Made by a program: the position numbers and the translations under genes
Shown here: positions 15,201 through 30,200 of the stretch, in pieces
Layout: every line of letters begins with the position of its first letter
How positions within the stretch are numbered: the first letter of the stretch is position 1
The notes under the pieces: generated by a model
The model's input: only the letters and a program-made list of their open reading frames with translations
Databases searched by the model: none
What the model was told of the DNA's origin: nothing
Assembly: GCA_951640165.1 (NCBI GenBank)
Contig: OX621236.1
Span: forward strand, 28,078,948-28,142,947
Length of the DNA: 64,000 nt
Direction: 5' to 3'
DNA from: Pseudoips prasinana
Lineage: Eukaryota; Arthropoda; Insecta; Lepidoptera; Nolidae

Positions 15201-18200
15201 TTGGCGTTAGTGGCGCTTGTTTTAGTACAACTGGGTGTTATAGAAATGATAGACAGAGATTATAGATACAAATTTTATCTTAGTGCTTAGTATATTTTAT
15301 GGGGTATACAGTATCACAATCAACAAAAGTACCTTATGCTTTAGTGGATACAAATTATCAGAATAGTATCTACTATAATATAATTCGACCACATTTTAAT
15401 GAAAGGATTCAATTTCCATTCCTCAACAAAAAAAATGCAGTCACTTGAACTTGAAATAATTAATTTATATGTTGTAAATCACCCAACCTATTACTCCTGT
15501 TGATAGTTTACTATTTTTACCAGTACCTCGTAGCTTATACGGACTTATACAAAGTTGGGTATTGTCAGCCTCTTAAATAAAATATTACAAACTGCCGGCC
15601 CTTTGAAAGGCCATTTACACCGCGTAGTTCATGGAAGTCCAATAGGTTGCATAATGCCGCAGGTGACACAATTTATACTTTATCACAATAAATGCCACCC
15701 AGCCCTTTTCGGAATAACCAACTTACACTTTCCAATACCAGTCCACTTTCGGTTAACGTTAATAAAACCGATCAGTTTAAGTTAAAGACGACGAGGTTGT
15801 GTTTAAAATGTATATTTTTTCATGTTTTTTCCAGTAAGCTTCTTAGTCTTTCACTTTTCATGTACGTGAACACAGTGGAAGATAGACTTGTAGCGTTGAG
15901 TAGGGAACAGAGGATGACTTACTGTGGAATCATAAGCGTGACTTTGTATGCCTTTTCGCATTTCGAACTTGAACTGGGTCGTCACTGACTTGGAGATGCA
16001 TGAGAGGTTCTGTTATGAGGTACGTTTATGCATCTTTCGCTCTAGGTTAATACGTGAAGACGCTAGTTGTTCGTCCGTTTGAAGAGAGGAGCACGCGTTA
16101 CATCAATACGAGCACAAACTAAGAGTCTCGGAGAGAAAATGCACCGTGGTAATGTTTAAATAAAACGCAGTGACGAGCGTCTATAAACTTCTTTGCTTAC
16201 AATATTTTTTATAATTTAACTGGCTGAGCCCCGCGGTTTTACCCGCGTCAAATTTTATAATTATCACAGCTCCTCCCTCGTAGGTGATAGCGTGATAATA
16301 TGTAGCCTATATGTTGACCCGACCTCTTAGTAATATGCAAAATTTGAAGTCAATCCATGCAGTACTTTCTATTACCCTTTGGCTACTATATTTTTGGCTT
16401 CGATATCGATAGTAGATCACGCCCCAAGTATCCTTTTTAAACAAATAATCAATGTACAATTTTGACTTTCCTACGATTATATTATATTTCCTACGATATA
16501 TGTATAGATTTCGCATTCTTTTATTATTATATTTCCAAGAATGTGTGGTCGTAGATTAGTAATCAATTAATTTAATAGTATATACATAGGTCATAGGTAC
16601 ATAAATATCAAGCCACTATTCGCCGGATTACATAAAATTATATTTACTTGTTCCATATCACTTTATGCCCCTGAACTTTGTGGGTTTCAGCGCTTACAGT
16701 GCAGGTCTTTGTCCAAACGTCCGAACATTGAACACAACCTTGAATGTCTGCTCTAGGAACAATAGGAAAATACAGCCAAAACGACTAATTCGAGAGAACT
16801 TCACAGACAGCCCTGAAGTATTGTATTAGAAAATATCTTCAGCATTGACCCTTAAAGATAACACATAGCGTTTGCAACAAATATATAGGCACTGGGACGG
16901 TATCATAATAAGTGCTTGATATTAAAGTAAGCCTCTTAAATCAACCCCAATAAAACGTTTTCTGATCTGAATCTTATCAAGCTTTATGCAGTTGGCGTTA
17001 GACTGGCAGAAGATATAGGTTCAATTCCTGACGAACTAGTCTTTCATTCAATACGGTATTATAATTTCGATGTGCTGTATAGCTTACTAGCTGTGCCTGT
17101 GCGTTAAACTTTTAAATACTACTTACTAATAATACTACAAAGTTTCATCAAAATCCGTTCGGTAGTTTTTGCGCGAAAGAGTAACAAACATCCATACATC
17201 TGTACATCAGTACTCACAAATTTCGAATTTATAATACCTATTAGAAGGATTAGGCATCGTAGCTCTTAAATCGCTCATCCATTTGGGATAGTTTAGTAGA
17301 TGGTTTGATTTATATTGGTGACGGTTTGGTTGATATGTATGCAGTTTTTTTCCAAAGCTAGATAAGTAGAGAACGTAGTTAGCAATAGACCGTTCACTTA
17401 TAAAGGAGCTACTTGTCTTATTCAAGTCAAAATCGGGAGTTAAAGTCACAAATAACGGAACATCAACCTAAATTATTATCGTCGTTATTTTATCGCAGCA
17501 AGTTCTTAGTCAAATGTACAAACTAATTTGTGTGTCTTTTGAGAATTTTAATGAGCTATGACATAGTTCAAGTATTTTAACTGTAACAGACGACATTTCG
17601 GAACTAAATATTTATCATTTATGCATGTGATATTTTACGTATTGGTTCCTAAATAGAACGAAGGTTTTTAGAAAGCTACACTATTTAATGTGAAATAATA
17701 TACGACCGTGATCTCAAATTGAAACTAAAGATCTACATTTCAAAGATATACATTTCAATAATAATGCTATAGTAATCATAAATCTTCAAAGTACAGAATA
17801 AGCTCAGAAAGGGTGAAATTACAATAAAACTGCACGACTTCCTTTCAAAACGTTTCACATTTCATTTGCAGTCTAAATTCAGCTGGTTGGAAGCGAGGTC
17901 GAATCTATATTGGAGGTGAGTCACGTGGTGACGTCACGGGGTGTCGGGGCGCGCACCCCAACCTGGCGTCACCCTGCGTGACTCAATGTCGCGACCCTGC
18001 CAGCCCGCCCAGACACAATAAATATAAATTGATAGCAAAACCGTACGAGACATGTTACTAAAATAGATTTGGTAGGTGAGTTTGTTTGTTATGATGACTT
18101 ATGACACGGTTATCAGACAGATGGGTACATTTTTATACTCATAAAGTACGGACTCCAAGAAGAGAATAAACAAATAATTTGTTTGAACGGCGGAATGGAT

Positions 18201-21200
18201 TACCATGAAACTTAGCGTGGAGAGCTCTCGATTAACCAGGCTAACACCTAAAAAATACAATACCATAGATACATTCAAGGTTTAGTGACATCGTTTTAGG
18301 TAATTAGTGTTACACCGTCCCAATTTGATGTTCATAATCGTTATGAGATCACGGTAAACATGAAGTCGCATGATAATGCAAACGTATGAGCAAACATTTT
18401 CAGCTGACGCTTAAAATTTTGCTGAGCAAAATTTTACAGGAGAAGCTAAACACCGATTTATTTTTTTATTTGGACAGATATAAATAATTTAAAAGATTAT
18501 TTGTTATGCAACTTTTAACGTTGTGTTTTAAACTTAGCTAAAAAAAGGTAAGTTCAACTTTACAGTCTCAAGCGACGATGAAAATATATCAAAATACATT
18601 TTTTTCAAGTTAGTTCATAAAAAAGTGTAAGGAAGAAACTTTTTTTTAGGTTCAGGCAAGTAACACAAATCCTAATTTAGTCAATGGTTATAGTCAATCC
18701 ACAATATTCACGTATGATTTTGCCAATTTCATGTGAATAATGAAAGCTTTTTTAATAGATACTCTAGACGGCAATCAACTAATCATAGATAAAACACAAC
18801 TATTCTCGATAGAATTAGTGAACGTAAGCTTTTGGGTGAGTAATATGTTGTTATGACTTATGACATGTTTATCAACTTATCACAGAGCTAGCAGACATGT
18901 GTTTTGGCTAAAACGTAATCCTTATCAAAAAGTTCACATTCGTCGTATGTCACAATCAATTTCCGTTACAGTTTATCTATATAGGTTATGTCAATATTAT
19001 CATTCCACTCAATTTCATACCTATTTAGGTAAATTATTAACCTCTACATACTGTTTACTCTTTTAGGACTCCGGAAAACCCGAAGAGAATCAATAGGGGC
19101 CCAATTACTACGCCTAGGCCGTCTGTCTGGCTATCGTCCTATTTTATAGGGTTGTGTCATTTTTATGTATGTCAAATGAAATACAATCCACGTTTACCGA
19201 CTAACTTAATGATAATATTTTTAGGAACATAAAGCACAATTAAGTTTAACTAATGTGGTCCAGGCGTTAGGCTTATTTTATTTTCCCCGCATTAAACTTT
19301 ACAAATTATAGCCTATGTGTTAAGAGAGTGTCATCCATACCAAATTTTAATGAAATCGCTCTAGCCGTTTAGACGTGAAGAATTAACAAACATACACACT
19401 CACAAACTTTCGCCTTTATAATATTAGTAGGATAATCAGATGTCGAGTAACACTCATGTTTCATACAACCTTTAACTCTCCAATTCGTCGACATGACCCG
19501 TTTTAAGTGATCGCGGATAAAATAATTTCTTTTTTTTTCAATGTCAGTCAGGACCAGCCTACTATCTTCAGAAGCCGTTTTAGTATTTTTAACTACCTCA
19601 TTAACATGCATAGCTAATACGAATAAAAAAAATGTGTGGCAATACATAAAACGTGAGTTATGTGCTTTCTTTTTATGATGGCACACTTCATACTTAAATT
19701 CGAGCCACGTCCTACAATACCAACTTTACTAACGTAACAACTGCACTATTACAAAATTTCAATTACCTTACTCAACTATATTAGAAAATAATGATACTCT
19801 TAATAATAACAAATATGTTTAATAACTTCTATTGATCGTAAACATACGTACGTACGGATACATAGTACTTGACTCCATTTCGACACAGAAAGGTTAAGGT
19901 AACACCCAATTTCGATAAATGTATTGAATTCGAAGGTAATACAGAGTTACGAGATCCGATGACACTATTACGCTACGTCCTACGTAGGCGATTCAAAGCG
20001 AACGCGATTATGAAGCGGTGACACGCGAATTCAATGCGATGCGGTGCACGCGGTGGCGGTGTCCTACGTGCACGCGAATCATCTCGCGAAGCCGCCACCG
20101 ACGCCGCAAAAACACGACGGCACTGCATCCTGTTCGCGCGAAAATATCAAGCCAACTGATCGCGTTCGCTTCATGTCGCGTCGCTCCGCACCGCACCGCA
20201 CGCGCGTTTGGTCACGTAGGACACTTCAATAGGTTTCGACGGTTTGTTGTTTTCGCGCCGCGCCGCGCCGCTTCGCGTTCGCGTCTAGATCGCTCACGCA
20301 GGACGTCGCGAGTGTAGACGCTCACAAATATATTTTTTTTATATTGATCGAATAAACCGCTTTTTGCTTCACATTTTTCTTTTTATTAATGAACAATAAT
20401 GTGTACATGAGAAAAATAAAATAATTAAAATATCAGCAAAGAATGCAAAAATTTTATTTTTTTTAAATTTCCTTAATTTAAAGAAATTATTTAGGGAACT
20501 CGTTAGATATTAGTTTAATTGTTGTCATCCTTGGGAAACTATGGTTTAATGTTAATAAGACATTAAATTATTTACTTTGAAAACTAAACTAGCTTTATTT
20601 TATGTTTGGTGTTTTAAAACGTGGAAACAATGTAGTGGTATCTCAGACTGTAAGTTATATAGTCAGAAAGCAGAAACTCCCACATAATCAAAATTTCGTG
20701 TCCAAACATCTCAACGTGATAATGTTTAACGGTACGTGGGTACTTAGTTTGTTAAGTAATATTTAGATGTCGGATTTTATGCGTATGCTTCTTTTTATAC
20801 AAGCAAATGCACATTTCGGACTTTTGGCATTTTTGGGCATAAAACGATGTGTAAAAAGTTTCGTTTAAGTCTTTAAACAACTATTTATATAATATACGGC
20901 TGTATTTACAAATATGCAATTATATTTAGCAATAAGCCATATATCTTGACGAAAATATACTCTATACTCTAATTACCGTTAATATAAATTAAAAAAAACC
21001 TCGACATAAGATGCTACCAAAGTACCATGCCGTATCAAGTGTTCCACCACATCTTTCTTCTTATATTGTTTATGGTTTTAGGATAACTCTTATCATCCTA
21101 ATGTTGGGCACTTATGCATTTGTCTTTCTCTTTCCCACCTAATTTTGTCCATACTAAGTAAAAATAGAAGGAGAAACCGGGACAAACCAAGCATAATTCG

Positions 21201-24200
21201 CATGGATCACTACAAAGAGAAAAAGGAAGATAGAGAGGAAATGAGAAAGATTAACGTACAGAACACCCAGCTACCCCAATCTGTCAAATTTCTTTAATAG
21301 ATTTTCAACTTTACCACATAAGCATAAGGTTCACTTTCAATTGGGGAAATTTGACAGATCGGGTAGCTTGATGTGTTGGCGTCTGTACAAGAGCACACAC
21401 ATAGCTCTCATATTGGAAAGGTAAATGGCAAAGGTATGACTGTGTGGTCTTCGCGAAGTACACGGTAAGGAGGTAGACATAAAACTCTAATTTGCGAAAA
21501 ATAAAACGTTACTTACATTGTTTGTAAAGTCCAAATTACATAATATGCCCGTTTCGAATAAAACCTTGCAAAATACTTAAAACGTGCCATCATTGCAGTC
21601 AAGCACCTACTTTAATCAAATCAAATCCACCAGGCACGTACAATCTTTTATGTTCACAACTTTTGATACTTTCTACATTAGGAACACTTTGTTGTCTGCA
21701 CGTTTATGCAATACAGAAGACAGAAACAAAATTAATGTTATCAATTCTATTCAGCTAAAGTGAAAACTTCGTTATTATGTAATTTAAATACAAGACACTA
21801 TGTTTTAATCATGAGCGAAATAGGTAATCACGGTGGAATAAAAAGTGTATGGAGAATACTAAACAGACATCGTCAAACTTTCCTTAGAAATTGTATGCAT
21901 AAATCGATATGGACCGTTGCAAGAGCCGTAAACGTTTTCTAGCCACTGCCACAACTACTACAAATGTGCAGAAAGCCATGGCAAGTCTATTGCAAAATTA
22001 AACTCTCCCTCTTCCTTGTTCCGGCAAATCACGTGCAATAATTTGCCATAACCGACCTGAAAGTCTCCTAAAAGACCTACATATGTTGGTAGATCTAAAG
22101 AAAATATTTACAAACGAGGTTGTAAACTGCAAACGTGGCACTTCCCCTCACAGTTAGTCTATGTGTCTATCTGACCTTCTGTCCAGCCTCCTGCTCCTCT
22201 CAGTGTTGAATGAGACTTCCTCCAATTTCATTTTACCGAAAACTATTGACCGAAGACCACATTTTACGGAATATTATTCGATGCTGCTTAGATGCTGCAT
22301 GCTTGTTTCCATGCTGCCATATGCCTGCTTGCACGTTGAATGCCTTCTTGCACGCTGAATGCCTGCTAGCATGCTATGCTGCATGCTTTAAGCAAGCATC
22401 CTTGTTTCCATGCTTCTTAAAACAATGGTATAAGGAATGTTTGGAAACATAATACTTCGAAAAACAAATATTTCGACTTAAGTGTAATTTCAGTAAAAAA
22501 ATGGCGACCAAATAAAATGAATAACGAAAAAAAAATTATATTTGATAATAGCTCAAATGAAAATATTATTATTATATCTAAATGCATAAGTGCTCAAAAT
22601 TAAGATATTCCGAAAATATTTTTCGAATTTATGGTAGGTATGATAGGTAGATTTACCCTCGAAGTGATATTATTTCTCCGTGCTTCGGAGGGCACGTTAC
22701 TCTCGTCGGTCCCGTCTGTAGTAAATAGACAATGAATGTTAAGCTATGTTAGAGGCCTATAGCTTCTCGAACTACTCTACGCAAGCAAAGGTAATCACCA
22801 CCCATAAGGAAAGTAATGTGAGGAGGTTGCTAAAATGCACAATGAGGATACTCTCATCGTGGATATGAGCATATATGTACGTGATGAGGATAAGGGACCG
22901 AGCCCTAATGAGGGAAAGTGGTGGAAAACTACGCACGTTATCATTGAAGATCTAAGGCCGAGTGACCGAATACGAATTGAATATTATTTGCTGTTGGTCT
23001 TCCTATATACAAATAAATAAAATATAATAAATATAGTTATGATTTCGCGCATCCTCAATCAGAACTCTTTAAGAAATGTCGACACTTTCGCGGGGCTTTC
23101 TGATATAGTACCATCAAATTACAGTAAATGCCGCGCACGAGCCGTATCAGATAATCACCAGCGAGAAATTGTAAACATTTCACGCAACAGGAAGGGTAAG
23201 TACGTCCATATCGACAACCGCTTTTATTAAATCCTTACTAATAATATAACGGCTATAGTAAGCACATCTGATCCATTTTCTCAAACATATTATTAAACCG
23301 GTCGGTATGGAAATTGAATCCCATCACCAACCCGAGCATGTTCCCATACCTTCACTCTTCTAAATATAAAGACCACAATTGACGGCGTTACCACAAGATG
23401 TAATTCTATCGCGACAACAATATAATTAGGCATAAGAGCAAGAATGTCTAAATGGTATAGAGATCAAATTCCAAATCCAGTAACAAATAAGATATTTATA
23501 ATTTACCAAAAAACGGCCAACGAACAGACAAACGTTTATTGGCAAATCGTTCACGGTGCATGCACGGACAAGGCCTTCATAACAAAACAGCTAGGTTGTG
23601 AAAGTCGCACACGAGATCTACAAGGTGCAACGACTTCGACTAAAACTATGCCAAACACAACCATTACATAAGATATGATCGATTTGTTGCCAAATCAACG
23701 TAGGCACAAACATTGTAATTAAATTTTGCAGGTCAGATATAATTTTATTACGGTGATTACCAGATTATTACAAGCATTCTTGATTAAGAGGCTGACAGTG
23801 TCCAATGTTATTTATTCACACATTTTTTTTGTTTATATCAGAGTGCGACAAACGAATAAGTAGGTCACCTCATGGTAAGTGATCACCGCCGCCCATGGAC
23901 ACTCGCAACACCCGAGTAGTCGCTGGTGCGTTGCCAGCCTTTAAGAGTCAGCAAAAAAGTGTTGCTGACCCTTCACCCCACCCCGATGAGCTCTGGCTCT
24001 GACCTTACTCACTCGCAGAAACAGAACATTAAAATTATTGATGTTATTATTAAGGAATGTCTTCTGTAATGCGGAGGTACTTCCCCAGTCGGGCTGCTTT
24101 TCGAGCTTCCAGCCCTCTATGCTATCTTGGATTCCACTAAATACAGTAAACAAAAAACTTGTTCACAATCTTTAATGACGGAAGACGTTAACTTTATAAG

Positions 24201-27200
24201 TAATCTAAGGTAACAAATGATTTACTTTTGAACTTATGCACACGTATTTTCTTCCAAGTGAACTATATATTTATTTGAGATTGATTTGTTTGCTTTAAGC
24301 GCCGAAGTGCACAATACAATGAATAACTACGGTTCATATTATAATACCCGCGACACAGAGATTTCTCAAGTGCGAAATTATCTTAAAAATAAAAGTAATT
24401 ATGAATGTAACGATAATGAATGAGTAAGAATTGGTTTAAGTGCTATTCGATTACCCTATACCTCTGTAATGTTGACTAACTGTGTGTCGTTCTTATCAAC
24501 TTCCATCTCTTGTAAGATTAGGATAACACAGCAGTCGCACGCATGATACCTCAAGGTTAGCTTTTACATCGGAAGTATGGACCCTCAAAGATTATTCTTT
24601 TTTTAAGTCTGTTAAGACGTATTGCCTACACATTACATGTGTCGTAATTAATAATATTACCTACTTGGATTATTCCAGTTTCAACAAGTTACGTCTCAAT
24701 AAAATATGTATTATCATTTTCTTTCAATATCGTAACGGTGTAAGTGTAAAGAAAACTTAATGTTGCTCAATTTCTTGTGAAATGTGAGAGACACAATAAG
24801 AAAAACAAAAGAATGACGAATCCTTCCATGTGGCATAATAAAAATGTATATTACATAGCTAAGGATAATTATCACAAAAGGTTTAAGGTATAACTGTCAC
24901 TACCAATAAGACGCTGATTGAATGCTTTAACTAGATTTTCCTTCCATATACCAGGACTATTGTAAATGTAGTAGACAACAATGAGAAATGAGGTAGTTTC
25001 AAAACAACTCCTGTTCGAAATTTTGCAGCCAGTCTACCACCGAGCCCACGAAAAGTTGGGATTCTAGTGCAGTTGCGCCAGACTGAAAAAACATCAATTG
25101 CAAAAGTTTAATCCGTAGAGCATTTGCCGGGCATAAAACTACCAATAATGCTAGCGCACAAACTCGTCAATCTGTTTGGAATTTGGGAAAGGATGTAGGA
25201 GGTATGACGTACGTGATTTAAAATCGAAAACAGTTAAGATACCGGGCGCATTTCTCAGAAGAGAACACCAACAGCTTTTGACTGACAATATCTATAGACA
25301 AGTTTGCAGGGCGCTACGATAGTCTCAGTCGTACACACTGTACTTCATAGAGGAGAACGCTGTACGTGGGAAGGCGGACGAAGACAGCCGCGGGCGCATT
25401 GTGCCAGGCCTGGATACTAAAAAAGTTTTTGTCATTCTATTGCTCATTGTTAAAACACAAAGGGCTTGTTTCCTGTTATTAAGTTCATACTCCGCACATT
25501 ACAATAGGATAAATGTAGCGAATGAAATTTATTTTTAGATTTTATAGTAAAATATGAGATAATTTGCAGGACATTTTATAGTACAGGAGTGTATGCGCAA
25601 ACTCAGGTGCACTCTCTCAGGCTATCGGATATAACTGGGAATATGTCAGGCGCAGGACCGACAGCTCCACAGACAGCTACGGGCATGTAATACTGCTAAC
25701 TTCCTGCTTAAAAAAATACATATTATTTGACTCGATCCCAGAATTACACCTCAAGTATATGCATACTTCAAGTCTAGCCATAGCCGATTAAGATCTAGGT
25801 TCTCGTAATTTTTATTAAATAGAAAGTGGGTATACCTGCCCAATACCCTATATAACACGTGTATCAAATATTTTAGAAATTGCTAACATCATAAATCGTG
25901 GTATAAAGAAACGAAAAATTTCTATTTTGCTCCAATGGCCGATAAATATTTTCGAAAATGTGGTCTCTTTTTGAAATACATTTGAATATTAATTTAATCT
26001 TAACGGTACTTACGAGTATGTGGTGTGACCAGAATTCTCAACTGATCATAAAGTTAAACCGATTGTAGCTGTTCGAGACACCATCATTATCTCAGATAAC
26101 TTCGATTCCAGACCCTTACGAGAGGGATGCATGATTGGATTAGGGGCCCTAAGATTTTTACCCCTATGTTAGGGGAGAGCAGGTAGAAAAATTTTATGCA
26201 AGTAAAAGCGACCAGACTATAAAAATACCTAAGAAGTTGAAGTGATATTGAGAAAACGACGCATTTAATATTGGATTCAGCAAGTTCTAATTAGGTTAAT
26301 TCGACGACAATTCTTTTTTTGTTTTTGTAAAAAAGACAACGCCCGCTTTAGGTAATTTTTAATCCCTGTGTCGCGGGGTACTTTACAAACATAATATAAT
26401 ACACTGACACAATATACATCCAGACTCAGAACAACTATTTCTGGGTCACACAAATAGTTGTCCGGCGCGGGACTCGAACCCGCGAAACGAAGCTGCGAGG
26501 CGACTGTCTAAGCCGCTGCGCCACACGTGCAGTCAAACACTCTTCTGTACATACACTTTTAACCTAGAAAACATCTTTATTATATAGGTTGTAAAGAACT
26601 GTTTTTGTAGACTGGACTTGTATTACTGTTCAAGACCTACCTCGTAAATGAGCGGGATAATAATTACAATAACAGCGTTAACTGCCTGTTATGTTATGAA
26701 GTTATGACTATACTGTAGAAATAAGGAAATAAAATTACACGTTCTGCGACACAATAGTATAACAAAGGCTACGTGCCATATCTTGGCACTTCGCCAACGA
26801 AAACCTGATTGATAAAAAAAATAAAAATATACCTTGCTTTTGAAGTCTATAAGTATATAATAATTCAATTTTTTAAACGTATTTTCTATCAATAATTCGT
26901 AAAAATAACATGATAACAAGGAACATAGAAATACTTGGAGCTAATTTAAAATTTTCTTCTATTGAGGACATTTTAATGTATTGGGCATACCTTTTAGGCC
27001 ACACTAAACCATTTAGTCAAGATATATTCACCAAAATTCAAGTCCCTAATCTAAAAGCTACAGTTAATATCTGAATGAAAACCTACAAAATTTTCACCGT
27101 ACGCCTTTAACTGAGTTTTTTTTTAAATATTATTGCATCATAATTCATTTAATCATTATCATATCAGCCGAAAGAGTTCTACTATTGAACAAAGGCTTCT

Positions 27201-30200
27201 CCCAAAGATCTGTACAATTTCTGTACTTACACTGCCCGCATCCAGCGGTTTCCTGCATCTCTCACAAGAGGATCAGGACATCTTGTAGGGCGCTTTGCCA
27301 CGGTGCGTGTTCTGTTTCATGGTCGCCACTCCAGAACCTTTCTGCCCAGCGGCCGTCGCGTCGGTTCTACGAGCTATGTGCCCTTCGGTTCAGCTTTTTG
27401 CACTGCCACTTCAGTTTGGCAATTCTTCGGGCTATGTCGATTACTTTGGTTCGTCTGCGAATTTCAACATTTCTGATTTGATCTCGCAGGGAAACGGCGA
27501 AAAAAGCTCTGTCCATTGCTCTTTAGTGACCGTGAGACTGCTTTATGAGGCCGATATTGAGCGGCCATCATTATTTTCTAGTATAAAAATACAAAAGCTC
27601 AATGTATAGATATAGTTAACTTGAATATATAGCCATATGCTCTCACCGGTCCGTAAGTGATCAGCGAGGTTAAGCAACTAGGCTCGTATCCGTGCTTCGA
27701 AGGGCACGTTAATATGTCGGACCTAGTTGTAGCTATTCAGCAACAGTCGTAACGTCATTTCAGAGGTCTAATACTGGGGGACTTGAACAACTCTGACACT
27801 AGGGTAACCACTGCTTATACGATAAGTAAGTACTTGAAAGTTGGTAACAGTCAGTGCACATCTGTGACTTACTTTGGTAGGGATTTTTAGTAGTATTAAT
27901 TTAATATTGGCGCATACGGTCAGAATCTAAGCGACACGTTAAAACCCATCACCCTATGCGCAAAATTGGTTTGCGTAGTAAAATCAGTTTTAGTAGTTTG
28001 GCAGTTCTATTTATGCAGTGTTCTTTTTGCCGTGGTGTAAGTCAGGAACGCCAGCATTCTTAACCTCATTTTACACACCTATAATTTTAATGTGTCTTTA
28101 TGTTTGATTACTATTTATTTGTATTTTAACCAGATGCTCTCACGATGCGTAAGTGATTGGCGAGGTTAAGCAACTAGGCTCGCGGACAGTCCATAGATGG
28201 GTGACCGTCAAAATGCGTCTCCATGCTTCGGAGAGAACGTTAATATGTCGGTCCCGGTTGTAGCCACTAAGCAACAGTCATTAAGCCATGTCAGAGGCCT
28301 AATGGGCGGTTTGAACAACTCTGACACTAGGGTAACCACTGCTTATACGAGAAGTAAGTACTATTTAATAGTTTTCATTCTATATTTCATCATAACTGTG
28401 TGCTCAATAAATCATCTTGATTTCTACCGCGGTCAGAACGCGTTTTAGCTCGGTCTGTTACGTTACGTATGTTTGTTTGGAATTCTCAGCTATTTCAATA
28501 AACTACGTTCCCTAAAGAAGCCTGCCCTTAGTTACCAATAGTTCCAAGAACAATATACAGTATGCATGTATTGCGTAGAATATGGTTTAGCACGAGCGGG
28601 GCATTGTTAAGACACGCGTGTTTCCGCTTTCTCGTGAAAAAATGCACGCGTATTGTTGGAAAGTAAATGTAAGCATATACGATTATTTCAAGAACAAGAA
28701 GCATAACGTATTCATTCCAATTAATATAAGTGTTTATTACACATTTTGCGTTAAACTTAAGGACATTGGATGGGCGGTATGTGTGCCAAACACATTTTTT
28801 TTGTACAAAAATCGACAACATGGGTTAAAAATTTAAACAATAGAAAAGTAGAGCAATAGATTTACACGACTTTTGATGATTTTAGATGTTTTTTATCTAA
28901 TAAATTTTATTGCAAATTGTTGCCCCATCCTTTAGATTAATCTAAGCTTATAAAGACAGTTTACATTTTGAAGCAATGTTGCTGATTTTGAAATAGAAAG
29001 AAAAATGTTCTACACATTCAGCTCATCCAATCCTCTTAAGCATAATACGTGATAAGCCGACGGGTTTCATAAACATGACCGCCACAGGCGCCGGCCGGCC
29101 GGTCGTCCACAAGAGCCCACTGTTCTAGGGGAATAAGTGTGAGTAGCGTAATTACTCTAACGCTTATTTACCCGACCCCCCGCGGCCATGACCACGGTCT
29201 CAGCTCTCAACAATAAGTAGTTGTGACACTTTGATTTATTTACTTATAAACGAGATGGCCGATTTCGGCACCAGAATTAAAAAAGAACTAAATGATTGGT
29301 TGTGTAAGTACAGTTAACGCCACGTCGGTGTATATACTTTGACCTTGATCTCAGATTATAGTACTTAACAGTGACCTTATTACGCAAGCAAAAAGGGCGG
29401 TTTTCGTAATGGCGTGACGCCGATTAAACGTACAGAGATGATAGTTCTCATAGCCTGTGTTGGGTCAGATACAGGCTTTTTGGTAATTAGTATAAGCTCT
29501 ACAAAGTATCGGAAAACAATAAGTCCAACCTATCAAAGTGGAAGCCACAAAAACAGACCCCACCATAAGATGGGATTAATACCTACTTGCTAAGGAACGT
29601 GGTACTGGCAACCACCAATTGCTTGTTCAGAATTATGATGACGTAAATCACAATCAAATCAACCATCGATGGTAAAAATTCCGTTTGCCGTACAATTGCC
29701 GCTTTAGCCCTAATTTTGCCAGTCTTAATAACTATGAACCGGTGATATATATGATTTTTTGGACTAAGAGTAATCTCAGTCCAAAAAATGATAGCTGTTC
29801 ATAGTTATTAAGCCTTTCAATACCGAAATGATAATACATAGTACCTAAGTACTCTAATACAATAATAAATGGGCATGGCATAGCAATGCCAAAGACGCGT
29901 GCATAAAAAAAATTGATGAAGTCGAGTAAGAGTTCTAAAGTCGTCTGTATCTTTAAAACTTTTAACCTTGAAACATTCAGTCTGTAGCCCTTAAGGCACG
30001 ATTCCATACAATAATCGGCCGTATATTTTACAGTAACACTACACGTGAGTGATGTAATAGAATAGAACCGACTCATGTATATTTACAGGATCAAGACAAT
30101 GATAGTGAGTAATACGGAAAGCATTGATCTAGTGACCTAATCGAAGTAGGTACAATTAATAACAAGCGCTGATCATATCACGTTAGATTGAGTCTTCTAA

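Noticed and set aside
20008..20317. Arg-rich frames on both strands
   Set aside because: Produced by the GC-rich island; overlapping frames in several phases cannot all be real and none resembles a protein.
26458..26530. tRNA gene
   Set aside because: Good A and B boxes, but continuous with SINE body; a SINE head.
27185..27609. Plus-strand frames of about 100 codons
   Set aside because: Antisense of the decayed LINE C-terminus read on the minus strand.
29732..30076. 114-codon minus frame
   Set aside because: Runs into a hairpin repeat; no motifs or splice context.
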